Positions 7,758-16,277 of a stretch of DNA of 54,622 bases are shown one piece after another; position 1 is the stretch's first letter; each line of letters starts with the position of its first letter. The stretch covers positions 1-54,622 of the IMG/VR virus record IMGVR_UViG_3300017751_000023; one strand, written 5' to 3'. The notes beneath the pieces were generated by a model. The model searched no databases. It had not been told where the DNA came from and worked only from the letters and a program-made list of their open reading frames with translations. A program made the translations under genes and the position numbers. Source of the stretch: a virus.

Positions 7758-8273
7758 ATGGCTACACGAAAAGTTATTTTAACAGGCATTGCTGAATGGG
7801 CAAAAGTGTTTGAAGACAATCGAGACCTCAAGGGTTTTGAGGGTGCATACGAGGAGTTCGATGGTGCTTGTACTATTGACATGATTCTCGACAAAGATAG
7901 TATGGATAGACTGTCTGCATCTAAGTCTATGAAAAAAGGCTCACCAGATGCTGAAGGTAGAGGTACACGAGTACGGTTTATACGTAAGTTCAACACTGGT
8001 AGAGATTGGGACAGTGGGTCTCCTGTTGTCGTAAAGTCTGATGGTACTAAGTGGGACATGGACGTAGACGGTCTCATTGGTAACGGCTCTACAGTTGCAG
8101 TCACCTTATCTGTTTACGACACAAGCCGTAAGTCAATCGTGGGTACACGACTGGACAGAGTAAAAGTGTTGGAGCATGTTAAGCCACCATCTGATGATGA
8201 GGATGAGGTAGCAACAATGCCACCACCACAGAAGTTAAAGGTGGTACAAGGTGAAGAGGAAGTTCCCTTTTAA
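7758..8273 (+). CDS. ssb: Single-stranded DNA-binding protein (T7 gp2.5-like)
   Basis: 171 residues. A beta-rich body (residues 1-140) is followed by a disordered acidic tail (PPSDDEDEVATMPPP) and a terminal EEEVPF. An acidic tail closing in Pro-Phe or Phe is the protein-interaction tip of bacterial SSBs and of T7 gp2.5. Location between the polymerase and the nucleases agrees. It probably coats single-stranded DNA at forks and recruits polymerase and primase-helicase. It has its own promoter at 7704-7731. The fold itself is inferred. Confidence 0.8.
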   Translation: MATRKVILTGIAEWAKVFEDNRDLKGFEGAYEEFDGACTIDMILDKDSMDRLSASKSMKKGSPDAEGRGTRVRFIRKFNTGRDWDSGSPVVVKSDGTKWDMDVDGLIGNGSTVAVTLSVYDTSRKSIVGTRLDRVKVLEHVKPPSDDEDEVATMPPPQKLKVVQGEEEVPF

Positions 8274-8288
8274 AGTTTCTAAACCAAG

Positions 8289-8336
8289 AAACCTTCAGGC
8301 TATGGAGTTACGTACTTCAAAGTATAGCCTGAAGGT
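8289..8336 (+). repeat. Perfect 14-bp inverted repeat between ssb and nuclease gene
   Basis: AACCTTCAGGCTAT (8289-8302) and ATAGCCTGAAGGTT (8323-8336) are perfect complements around a 20-base loop. No T-run follows, so it is not a classical intrinsic terminator. It could protect or process the ssb message, or bind a protein. A weak promoter-like pair (TTGTCC 8335-8340, TAAATT 8357-8362, 16-base spacer) begins in its right arm and could serve the gene at 8396. Confidence 0.8.
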
Positions 8337-8395
8337 TGTCCCGGATAAGACTAAAAATAAATTTAGAAAACGGAAACATAAGTTAGGAACAACAG

Positions 8396-9250
8396 ATGAA
8401 AAAGATTGATACCCTTGTTAGAGACATTTATAAGACTGTAGAAGGTAAAGGCAGTTGGGATAGTGTCGTTGGTTCAACCTTTGGTAGTAACTTGTCCTCT
8501 GTCGCAAGTCAAAGGTTCTCCTCTCCTCAAGAACCACGAGGGTATCTTTCTCTTTCATCTGTGGGGACACCCTGTAAGAGAAAGCTGTGGTACAAAGTAA
8601 ACAAACCGAAGGAAGGTGAGTCTCTACGTCCTAGCACACTACTAAAGTTCTTCTATGGAGATATGATAGAAGAGTTGGTGCTGTCATTGGCTAAGGCTAG
8701 TGGTCACTCAGTAGAAGGAGAACAGAGTAAACTAAACGTACACGGTGTCAAAGGACACAGAGATGCTGTCATTGATGGTATGACAGTAGATGTAAAGTCC
8801 TGTAGTAGTTATGCCTACAAAAAATTTAAAGAAGGAAAACTAAAAAATGATGACCCATTTGGATATATCTCACAACTTAGTTCGTATGTATATGCAGGGA
8901 AGGATGACCCACTTGTCACTGACAAGACACACGGAGCTTTTTTGGCAGTTGATAAGCAGAACGGAAATGTTTGTTTGGATGTTTATGATTTCTCTGAAGA
9001 GTTAGCAGAAAAAGAAGAAGAGATTGTAAATATAAAAAAGATTGTAGAAGGAGATATACCTGAAGAAAAGGTTGACCCTGTTCCACAGTCAAAGACTAGT
9101 AACAATATGAAACTTAGTATGCAGTGTAGTTATTGTGACTTTAAGTATATATGTTGGAAAGACGTAAGAACTTTCATCTACTCTTATGGTCCTGAGTATC
9201 TAACAGAGGTAAACACAGAGCCTAAAGTTCCAGAGATATGGCATGACTAG
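8396..9250 (+). CDS. RecB/Cas4-like PD-(D/E)XK exonuclease with Fe-S cluster motif
   Basis: 284 residues. Nuclease motifs are the acidic helix GDMIEEL (about 88-94), GHRDAVID (His121, Asp123), VDVKS (Asp132, Lys134) and a Gln motif at QLSSYVY (160-166). Cys60 (TPCKRK) and Cys244, Cys247 and Cys253 (CSYCDFKYIC) form the one-plus-three pattern that ligates a 4Fe-4S cluster in Cas4 and AddB nucleases. It is probably a 5'-3' or bidirectional exonuclease for recombination or host DNA degradation. No cas genes or CRISPR array occur here, so a CRISPR role is not supported. Confidence 0.85.
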   Translation: MKKIDTLVRDIYKTVEGKGSWDSVVGSTFGSNLSSVASQRFSSPQEPRGYLSLSSVGTPCKRKLWYKVNKPKEGESLRPSTLLKFFYGDMIEELVLSLAKASGHSVEGEQSKLNVHGVKGHRDAVIDGMTVDVKSCSSYAYKKFKEGKLKNDDPFGYISQLSSYVYAGKDDPLVTDKTHGAFLAVDKQNGNVCLDVYDFSEELAEKEEEIVNIKKIVEGDIPEEKVDPVPQSKTSNNMKLSMQCSYCDFKYICWKDVRTFIYSYGPEYLTEVNTEPKVPEIWHD

Positions 9251-9620
9251 GAACGCAAAGGCTAAGGGTAGGCTTGGTCAACAGGAAGTAAGAGACAAAC
9301 TACTTGAAACATTTCCTGACCTAGAGCCTGACGATATTAAGTCTACTATCATGGGAGACTCAGGTGAGGACATACAGTTGTCACCTGCTGCAAGAAAGAT
9401 AATACCTCTCACCATTGAGGTGAAGAGAAGAAAGAATAATTTGAAGACTGTATACGACTATATGGAACAGGCTTCAAGTCATGCAAAAGGAGAGCCTGTT
9501 GTATTCTACCGTTCAGACAGGAAGCCTTGGGTTGTTATGATTGGGATGGAACACTACATGAATTTATTAAAGGTATGGGCTGATGAAAACAAAAAGAGTA
9601 AAAATTTGGGCAGTAACTGA
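9243..9620 (+). CDS. PD-(D/E)XK endonuclease, resolvase-like
   Basis: 125 residues. The order is a basic N-terminus with GRLGQQEVRDKLLETF, then GDSGEDIQLSPAARKIIP, LTIEVKRRK (Glu-X-Lys) and ASSHAKGEPVVFYRSDRKPWVV. This layout is typical of small phage nucleases annotated as Holliday junction resolvase or endonuclease. It probably trims branched replication or recombination intermediates before packaging. It overlaps the upstream exonuclease by eight bases and forms a two-nuclease unit with it. Substrate assignment is inference. Confidence 0.75.
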   Translation: MTRNAKAKGRLGQQEVRDKLLETFPDLEPDDIKSTIMGDSGEDIQLSPAARKIIPLTIEVKRRKNNLKTVYDYMEQASSHAKGEPVVFYRSDRKPWVVMIGMEHYMNLLKVWADENKKSKNLGSN

Positions 9621-9861
9621 AGGTCCTTACAATCTTGAGACCTTAACATCAAACTATCCTTATGAGATACCACCTGACTGTAATCATTTGGTAGTTTGCA
9701 AAGTAGAGAAGAGAAAGAAACTTGTAGATAAAGAATTTTGGTTTGAAAACGAAGAGGATGCACATAAATTTAAATCACATATTGACTCCAAGATGGAAGC
9801 CACTATAATATACGCACCACAGTTAGAAGAACCATTTGAATTAGAGTATGAGGATGAATAA
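9583..9861 (+). CDS. Small acidic phage protein, function unknown
   Basis: 92 residues. It overlaps the end of the upstream nuclease gene by 38 bases and the next gene by 14. The sequence has a basic start (MKTKRVKIWAV), a helix around EEDAHKFKSHIDSKME and an acidic tail (EEPFELEYEDE). No membrane span or metal site. No family recognised. Confidence 0.65.
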   Translation: MKTKRVKIWAVTEGPYNLETLTSNYPYEIPPDCNHLVVCKVEKRKKLVDKEFWFENEEDAHKFKSHIDSKMEATIIYAPQLEEPFELEYEDE

Positions 9862-10042
9862 AAATAATTATGAAATAAGTATGACGATAAAGGTTGACCC
9901 TACTGCTAACTTTCTTGAGGTGGGGGATAAACATACAGATGCTTCATGTATTAAACAAAGAGTATGTGAAGCGATTTATGACATTGATGATGTAGAAATA
10001 AAACATATAGAAATAACGAGGAGAAAAGATGATACCGACTGA
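9848..10042 (+). CDS. Small phage protein, function unknown
   Basis: 64 residues (62 if started at ATG 9854). It looks like a compact beta-alpha-beta domain: YEISMTIKVDPTAN, SCIKQRVCEAIYDIDD and VEIKHIEITRRK. It ends inside the nrdJ start, so it is translated just before the reductase. No known family. Confidence 0.6.
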   Translation: MRMNKNNYEISMTIKVDPTANFLEVGDKHTDASCIKQRVCEAIYDIDDVEIKHIEITRRKDDTD

Positions 10043-11921
10043 TTACCAAAACTTTATAGCAGTATCCAGATACGCACGATGGATGGAAGAAGAAGGACGC
10101 AGAGAAACGTGGGAAGAAACTGTAGACAGATATGTCGGATATATGTCACAGAAAGTTAAGGGACACCTCCCCCTCACACAAGTTAGGGACGCTATACTCA
10201 ATCTAGAAGTTATGCCTTCCATGAGAGCCTTAATGACTGCAGGGTCTGCACTTGAAAGAGACAATACAGCAGGGTACAATTGTAGCTATATGCCTGTCGA
10301 TGACCCAAAGTCTTTTGATGAAGCTATGTATATACTTCTTTGTGGTACAGGAGTTGGGTTCTCTGTGGAGAGACAGTATGTCAATCAACTACCAGAGATT
10401 CCAAAGAAGTTAGAAGATGTTAACACTGTCATAGAGGTGCAAGACAGCAAAGAAGGTTGGGCAAGAGCCTTACGTAAGCTAATAGGACACCTGTATATGG
10501 GTGAAGCTCCTATGTGGGATGTGTCGAAGGTTAGACCTGCAGGTTCTAGGCTAAAGGTATTCGGTGGTAGGGCATCAGGTCCTGCACCTCTCGTTGATTT
10601 ATTTAACTTCACAGTAGCCTTGTTCAGACAGAATGAAGGACGTAAGCTGTCTAGCTACGACTGCCATAATCTAATGTGCAAAGTTGGGGAAGTTGTAGTG
10701 TCAGGTGGTGTTAGACGGTCTGCCATGATTAGCCTGTCTAACCTCTCAGATGGACGCATGAGACATGCCAAGTCAGGTAAGTGGTGGGAGACTGCACCAC
10801 AGATGGCATTGGCTAATAACTCTGTGTGCTACACCGATAAGCCTGACGGTGAGACATTCTTGCGAGAGTGGGCATCTCTTGTAGAGTCTAAGTCAGGAGA
10901 GCGTGGTATATTTAATAGAACATCTGCAAAGGAACAGGCTGCTAAATACGGCAGACGAGACCCTGAGCATGAGTTTGGCACGAATCCTTGCAGTGAGATT
11001 ATCCTACGTCCCTACCAGTTCTGTAACCTAACAGAGGTTGTGATACGAGAGAAGGATAAGTTTGATGACTTGAAGAAGAAGGTTATGCTTGCCACAATAT
11101 TAGGCACAATACAGTCTACTCTCACCAAGTTTCCATATCTAAGAAAGATTTGGAATAAGAACACAGAAGAAGAGAGACTACTTGGCGTAAGTCTCACAGG
11201 AATAATGGATAATGAATTAACAAATGGGAGAAAGCATGGGCTTGAAAAAACCCTCACAGCACTCAGAGAAGTCGCAGTCGAAACAAACAGAGAGTGGGCA
11301 GAGGTACTTGGAGTCCCACAAAGCACAGCCATCACCTGTGTCAAACCAAGTGGTACAGTCTCACAACTCGTGGACTCAAGTTCTGGTATCCACCCTCGTC
11401 ATAGCAGTTATTATATCAGGACTGTTCGTGGTGATAATAAAGACCCTCTCACACAATTTCTAATTGACAGTGGTATACCTGCAGAAGCAGACTTTATGAA
11501 GCCTGATGCACAGACAGTATTTAGCTTTCCTATGAAGTCCCCAAAGAAATCGGTCAAGAGGGACGATATGACAGCCATACAACAGCTAGAGACATGGCTC
11601 ACATATCAGAGGTACTGGTGTGAACACAAGCCTTCAGTGACGATTTCTGTACGAGATGATGAGTGGATGGAAGTTGGTGCGTTTGTATTTAAACACTTTG
11701 ACGAGATGTCAGGTGTGTCATTTTTACCACACTCCGACCATACTTATCAGCAAGCACCATATCAGGAGTGTACAGAAGCCGTATACAATGATTTTAGCAG
11801 TAAGTTCGGACATATTGATTGGAATAAGTTTAGAGATTACGAGAAGGTAGATACAACTTCAGGCAGTCAAACCTTTGCCTGTTCTGGAGATAGTTGTGAG
11901 ATAGTGGACATAGGAGCTTAA
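10029..11921 (+). CDS. nrdJ: Class II (adenosylcobalamin-dependent) ribonucleotide reductase
   Basis: 630 residues. It reduces ribonucleotides to deoxyribonucleotides for phage DNA synthesis without oxygen dependence but with a need for vitamin B12. Cys85 (YNCSYMP) and Cys332 (FCNLTEVV) are the redox pair. Cys321 in NPCSE is the thiyl-radical Cys with its Asn and Glu partners, exactly 11 residues before Cys332 as in Lactobacillus NrdJ. CVKPSGTVSQLVDSSSGIHPRHS and the C-terminal shuttle pair ACSGDSCE are present. The monomeric triphosphate-reductase type is likely. It overlaps the upstream small gene by 14 bases. Confidence 0.94.
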   Translation: MIPTDYQNFIAVSRYARWMEEEGRRETWEETVDRYVGYMSQKVKGHLPLTQVRDAILNLEVMPSMRALMTAGSALERDNTAGYNCSYMPVDDPKSFDEAMYILLCGTGVGFSVERQYVNQLPEIPKKLEDVNTVIEVQDSKEGWARALRKLIGHLYMGEAPMWDVSKVRPAGSRLKVFGGRASGPAPLVDLFNFTVALFRQNEGRKLSSYDCHNLMCKVGEVVVSGGVRRSAMISLSNLSDGRMRHAKSGKWWETAPQMALANNSVCYTDKPDGETFLREWASLVESKSGERGIFNRTSAKEQAAKYGRRDPEHEFGTNPCSEIILRPYQFCNLTEVVIREKDKFDDLKKKVMLATILGTIQSTLTKFPYLRKIWNKNTEEERLLGVSLTGIMDNELTNGRKHGLEKTLTALREVAVETNREWAEVLGVPQSTAITCVKPSGTVSQLVDSSSGIHPRHSSYYIRTVRGDNKDPLTQFLIDSGIPAEADFMKPDAQTVFSFPMKSPKKSVKRDDMTAIQQLETWLTYQRYWCEHKPSVTISVRDDEWMEVGAFVFKHFDEMSGVSFLPHSDHTYQQAPYQECTEAVYNDFSSKFGHIDWNKFRDYEKVDTTSGSQTFACSGDSCEIVDIGA

Positions 11922-11922
11922 A

Positions 11923-12159
11923 ATGGGAGCAGTGGTAATATATGCAACGATAATTCTTAATAACGTAATTGGTGTTATTGAGTACAAGGGGGAATTATTT
12001 AAGGATAACCAAGAGTGTATCACCTACTTACAAACATACAACGACCACATAAATAAAACACTTAAAGAGCATTTGGATAAAAAAGAAAAGGGTTCTACTG
12101 TTCTTTACATTGGGTGTTCGGATAGAAGTAAATTTGTACAAGAAGGCACAGGAGCATAG
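11923..12159 (+). CDS. Small phage protein with hydrophobic N-terminus
   Basis: 78 residues, starting one base after the nrdJ stop. The first 20 residues (GAVVIYATIILNNVIGVIEY) are hydrophobic and may be a signal anchor or buried strands. The rest is soluble and charged, with two Cys (ECITYL, IGCSDRS). Translation is probably coupled to nrdJ. No family recognised. Confidence 0.6.
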   Translation: MGAVVIYATIILNNVIGVIEYKGELFKDNQECITYLQTYNDHINKTLKEHLDKKEKGSTVLYIGCSDRSKFVQEGTGA

Positions 12160-12160
12160 C

Positions 12161-12373
12161 ATGGCTAAGTGGGCAAACATAGAATCAGAAGCAAAGGATT
12201 TTAAGAAGAGAAAGGTAACGGCTAAGAGTCTAAAGCCATTGACGAGCAGACGCTACATGGCAGGTCAGGCTCTTTCTGGATTACTAGCGAGGAGTAATGG
12301 GTATGTTAATATGGAGTCTGTTAGAAGAGAAGCCTACGAGTGGGCAGACTTTATGTTAGATGACGATTATTAA
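12161..12373 (+). CDS. Small basic phage protein, last gene of rightward unit
   Basis: 70 residues from ATG 12161, preceded by AGGAG. An upstream in-frame TTG at 12110 has no ribosome binding site and lies inside the previous gene. The protein is Lys/Arg-rich (FKKRKVTAKSLKPLTSRRYMAG), then helical. It is the terminal gene of the rightward operon: its stop lies one base from the stop of the leftward operon. The function is unknown. Confidence 0.65.
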   Translation: MAKWANIESEAKDFKKRKVTAKSLKPLTSRRYMAGQALSGLLARSNGYVNMESVRREAYEWADFMLDDDY

Positions 12374-12374
12374 T

Positions 12375-15300
12375 TTACTGCATCCCTAATCTATCATCAC
12401 TTCTGTAGTTTTCCATGTAGATATTTATATTGTTTAAGATTTCTACAGAGTCATCTCTTTCTAGTATATCCTCTATTTTAGTAGAGCCTACTAGCTCTTC
12501 TATATCAAGAATATCTACGGCAAAATTATAAGCGTCTCTTCCTCCTGAAGTAACTTTTTTTAATAGGCTTAGAGTTGGAGGAGTCATAGAATCTAATCTA
12601 TCTAAAGTTAACTTTCTAAATCTATTTTTCATTTGATTTAAAACAAACCTTTTTTTCTCTAACGACTCGTTAAAAAAGTTTGGATTATCCACTAAATAGT
12701 CTACTGCTAACTGTTCAAATATTGGAGATGCTATTGCGTCCATAGCATTTTTAACTTTTGGGTCTCCCTCCCAACGATTCCATTTCCAAGTTCTTATACC
12801 TGCAGAGTCTAACATTCTTTCCCCCACAGTTTTTACATCAGAGTATCTTAAACCTAACGACTTTGCAATGTCAGGTCTTAGATTAAAACCTTCAGGAAAC
12901 ATAGCCCTTCTCTCTTCCTTCATACTAGAGACATCTTCAAAGGGTGTTAGCGTAAGGAGATTTCTTACATATTTAGTGGCACTGTTTAATCTTTTATTTC
13001 CCTGTCTTATGTCTGGTATTTTACCATCATTTACAAATAAATTTACTGCTAAGTCATATGGCTCAAGACTTCTTGTCGAACCCTGTAAAATTTTTCCACC
13101 TGCATCGCCTAGTATATTTAATCCAAACTCAACAGTACCCACAGCCGATTCTATTGGACCTTCCCTACCCTCAAATGCTTGTGGTATGTATGTCTCTAAA
13201 ATTTGTCTATTGATATATGCTGATAATTTATCAGGCTCTCTCAAAGCTGCAGCGCCAAGAGAGTCAAGTGCTGTTAAAACTAAATCAAAGGGGACATTTT
13301 TTGGGTCAAAATTTTCAATAATGTATGCAGGTATATCTTCAGGACTTAGATTAGCTATCTCCTGTTCTAAACTTTTACCTTTACCAGTTAAACCGTGGGC
13401 AATCATTTGGGCAGATAGGTCAAACTGATTTAGCGGCCAATCATAAGCTGTATCAAGCATAGCACCTTGCTCATTTTTATTTTCATTATACGCTCTACCT
13501 TCTTCAACTTTGTTAATAGCAGAATTAGGACCATCAAAAGTTCTATACATTACATATGTCCAACCTACACCTGCTTTTACTAAAGATTCCATATAATCTT
13601 GACTTTCAGGGTCTAGTGGTTTACCCCTAACTTTTTGAGCAGTAAACCTTAAAAAATTAAAACCACTGTAATCCCCAAAAGTTGCAAGAACCGTATTCAT
13701 AAAACTACCAAAAGGAACTACAAAGCCAAGACCTGCTCCTTTACTAGTATTTGTTATATCTTCAACTATTCTTGCACCATACCTAAAAAAATTATTCCCA
13801 TGCATCTTAGTTAGTCGTGACCAGTTCACAGATGCTGTCTGTCTCATAGTTCTATAAGTTGCTTTATCTAACACCTCTGCCTTAAACTTTTCACTGTGTA
13901 TTTCTAAACCTATATCTTCTCTAGAATAAAACTTAGTTGGAGTTTCACCATAAACTTTCATTATTCTTTGATTAACATTATTTCCGAATGCCCATAATTT
14001 TGTGACCTCATCCTGCAATCTCATTAAGGATAAAGTTTGTTGTCCTCTTGTTACAGCATCAACTGCTTTATATCCGATACTTGAAATACCACCTTTGTCT
14101 AAGTTAAACATGGCTAGACTGTCATTAGGTCCACCATCACCTGCAACATCTCTAAACAGTCTTTCTCTTACTTCAGGCTTTAACTCTAGTATTTTCTTAG
14201 CATATGCCATATCTAAATCTGGAGTTAAAACAGAAATACCTCTTCTTGCTTCTCCTAATAAACTTCCGTATGCTTGATTTGCATAAAAGGTTGCTTTTTC
14301 ATTTTTACCTAGAGCTTTATAGGGAACATATAATGCCATGTTCGTAACAGATGAAGTTATTTCTGAAGCTGCATCTAACAAAGTTAAAGCATTAAAACCT
14401 TTTAAGTTTGATACAGTGGTTGCAGGATGAGAGGTTAATAGTCTTTTATATATACCTAGTGTCCATTGAAATCTTTTTGGAGATGTATCTTCTACTTTTT
14501 TTGCTCCTGCAAATGCTCTTACTGCTGCACTCATATTTTCAGTTTCATTATTTATAGCTCTTATAGCTTGCTGAGGTACTTGCAAAATACCACCCCCAAG
14601 AGATACCTCCGTAATAAATTTAGAACCTGCCGCTTTAGATGTGTAGTTCATATTTAAAGATTTACCAGTCCTAGACTCGTAATTCTTCATAGCTTTTCCC
14701 ATAATTTCATCAGGTATATATTCTAGAGATTGACCAAGAACACCTGTTATTTTCATCTCCTCAATCATTTTTGGGTGAAATACAAAACCTGCTTCGTTTA
14801 GTGCTTGCAGATAACCTTTAGTAATAACATTACCTTGTTCATCTGCAGTACCAAAAAATAATTCTTTGTAAAATTGATTAAGATGTCCTGTGTCAGATTT
14901 AAGAGCTTCTTTTCCAAACTGTTCTACTAAATATTTTTTAGAATTTTCTTTAGCTTCTGCCCAAGCTTTCATCTTACTTGGGTCTCCTTTTATGCCACCA
15001 AATGTTTCATCAATAGCTTCAATTAAATTAGGTATATTTGGATTTACCCTATCATCTAAAAGTTTTTTTAAGTTAGCACCCTGTTTAAATGCTTTATCTA
15101 CATCTTCATAACCTATAAAACTATTTTTAAATTTATCTGACCTTCGTAGTTCTTTAAATCCATAAGACACACCTGTTATTGCAGGAACTAACATTGTCAT
15201 AAGAGCAGATAAACCAACTCTACCTTTATCAATCTCATCCTGATTGTCAACATTTATAAGTTGAGTCTGTTGAAGAATATCTAAACCAACATTAAAAGCC

Positions 15301-16277
15301 ATGTCAGGTAAGGCAAAAGCAGCAGTAGATAAAACAAGTTCTCTCCTAGCTAGTGCTTTAGTAATATTCTTTTTTGCTACCTCTTTAGAAATTCCTTTAG
15401 ATAGTTGGTCTTTGAAATAATTTTTCATTATTATCTTTGCGCCTTCTGCAGAAGCCTTAGCACCTGCACCAAATAAAAATTTACCAATACCTAAAGTAAA
15501 TAAATTTATTGGGTCAAGAATAGCACCTTTTGTATAATCAAATAATGCGTCTCCCATCTCTGCATATGTACCCCTACCTGTAAAAGCATTGTCCATTCTA
15601 TCAAATATTTTATAGGAAGCACCTAATCTCATTTTTTCTTGGGGTGTTGCAAATATACCTGCTGACACCTCATTAGCAATAGTTACAGAGTTTCCTACGC
15701 TAAAACTTCTCATCCAATTCTGCCAAGTTTCAAATACTTTTTCGTTTGACTGAGTATAATAATCTCTATCAAATACACCACCTGTAGCTCCACCTGCCAT
15801 AGCAGTAACAGCACCACCCAACTTACTTGTTAGATTGTCACTGTATCTTGCTGAAAGACCTTGCCTAATGACATCCATCAAAACTTTATCTTCTAGTATG
15901 TCTTCTTTAGTAAGAGTTTTTTTATAGAATTGCTCTGATACATCACCTGATGTACCTGCTTCTCCAAAGATTCCCCCTGTTAAAAACTTTGGGTCTCTCT
16001 GTCTTTCTGCCATGTATTTTGGGAAATTAATTGCAGTGCCACCATCTTCTCCGACAAATAAATAATTGTCAACTTCTGATGATTTTGATACATTTTGACT
16101 TAAACTATAGTCTGTATATTTTTCTGCACTGTCTTCTGCAAGACCTAAACTGTAATCTATATAATTACCTGATACAATTTCTTCTTGTTCTTCATCTACT
16201 TCTGGTATGTTAGTGGTGTCTACTCTTAAACTAGGTACACCTTTGGATAAAGAATAATCTATATATTCTTCAGCCAC
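12375..16277 (-). CDS. Giant internal-virion-type protein (1300 aa)
   Basis: The N-terminus carries three copies of a Tyr-(Ile/Thr)-Asp-Tyr-Ser-Leu motif (residues 5-10, 39-44, 54-59) in an acidic, probably disordered stretch. Helical regions follow, with short hydrophobic segments around 245-270 and 350-380 and an Ala/Gly-rich patch (GGAVTAMAGGATGG). Size, last position in the late operon and helical content resemble podovirus proteins ejected into the host to form a DNA-translocation channel. No lysozyme motif was seen. The assignment rests on position and size, not on a recognised domain. Confidence 0.7.
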   Translation of the reverse strand: MAEEYIDYSLSKGVPSLRVDTTNIPEVDEEQEEIVSGNYIDYSLGLAEDSAEKYTDYSLSQNVSKSSEVDNYLFVGEDGGTAINFPKYMAERQRDPKFLTGGIFGEAGTSGDVSEQFYKKTLTKEDILEDKVLMDVIRQGLSARYSDNLTSKLGGAVTAMAGGATGGVFDRDYYTQSNEKVFETWQNWMRSFSVGNSVTIANEVSAGIFATPQEKMRLGASYKIFDRMDNAFTGRGTYAEMGDALFDYTKGAILDPINLFTLGIGKFLFGAGAKASAEGAKIIMKNYFKDQLSKGISKEVAKKNITKALARRELVLSTAAFALPDMAFNVGLDILQQTQLINVDNQDEIDKGRVGLSALMTMLVPAITGVSYGFKELRRSDKFKNSFIGYEDVDKAFKQGANLKKLLDDRVNPNIPNLIEAIDETFGGIKGDPSKMKAWAEAKENSKKYLVEQFGKEALKSDTGHLNQFYKELFFGTADEQGNVITKGYLQALNEAGFVFHPKMIEEMKITGVLGQSLEYIPDEIMGKAMKNYESRTGKSLNMNYTSKAAGSKFITEVSLGGGILQVPQQAIRAINNETENMSAAVRAFAGAKKVEDTSPKRFQWTLGIYKRLLTSHPATTVSNLKGFNALTLLDAASEITSSVTNMALYVPYKALGKNEKATFYANQAYGSLLGEARRGISVLTPDLDMAYAKKILELKPEVRERLFRDVAGDGGPNDSLAMFNLDKGGISSIGYKAVDAVTRGQQTLSLMRLQDEVTKLWAFGNNVNQRIMKVYGETPTKFYSREDIGLEIHSEKFKAEVLDKATYRTMRQTASVNWSRLTKMHGNNFFRYGARIVEDITNTSKGAGLGFVVPFGSFMNTVLATFGDYSGFNFLRFTAQKVRGKPLDPESQDYMESLVKAGVGWTYVMYRTFDGPNSAINKVEEGRAYNENKNEQGAMLDTAYDWPLNQFDLSAQMIAHGLTGKGKSLEQEIANLSPEDIPAYIIENFDPKNVPFDLVLTALDSLGAAALREPDKLSAYINRQILETYIPQAFEGREGPIESAVGTVEFGLNILGDAGGKILQGSTRSLEPYDLAVNLFVNDGKIPDIRQGNKRLNSATKYVRNLLTLTPFEDVSSMKEERRAMFPEGFNLRPDIAKSLGLRYSDVKTVGERMLDSAGIRTWKWNRWEGDPKVKNAMDAIASPIFEQLAVDYLVDNPNFFNESLEKKRFVLNQMKNRFRKLTLDRLDSMTPPTLSLLKKVTSGGRDAYNFAVDILDIEELVGSTKIEDILERDDSVEILNNINIYMENYRSDDRLGMQ

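Noticed and set aside
8396-9250. Cas4-like nuclease as part of a CRISPR system
   Set aside because: No repeat-spacer array or other cas gene was seen; phage recombination exonucleases share this fold.
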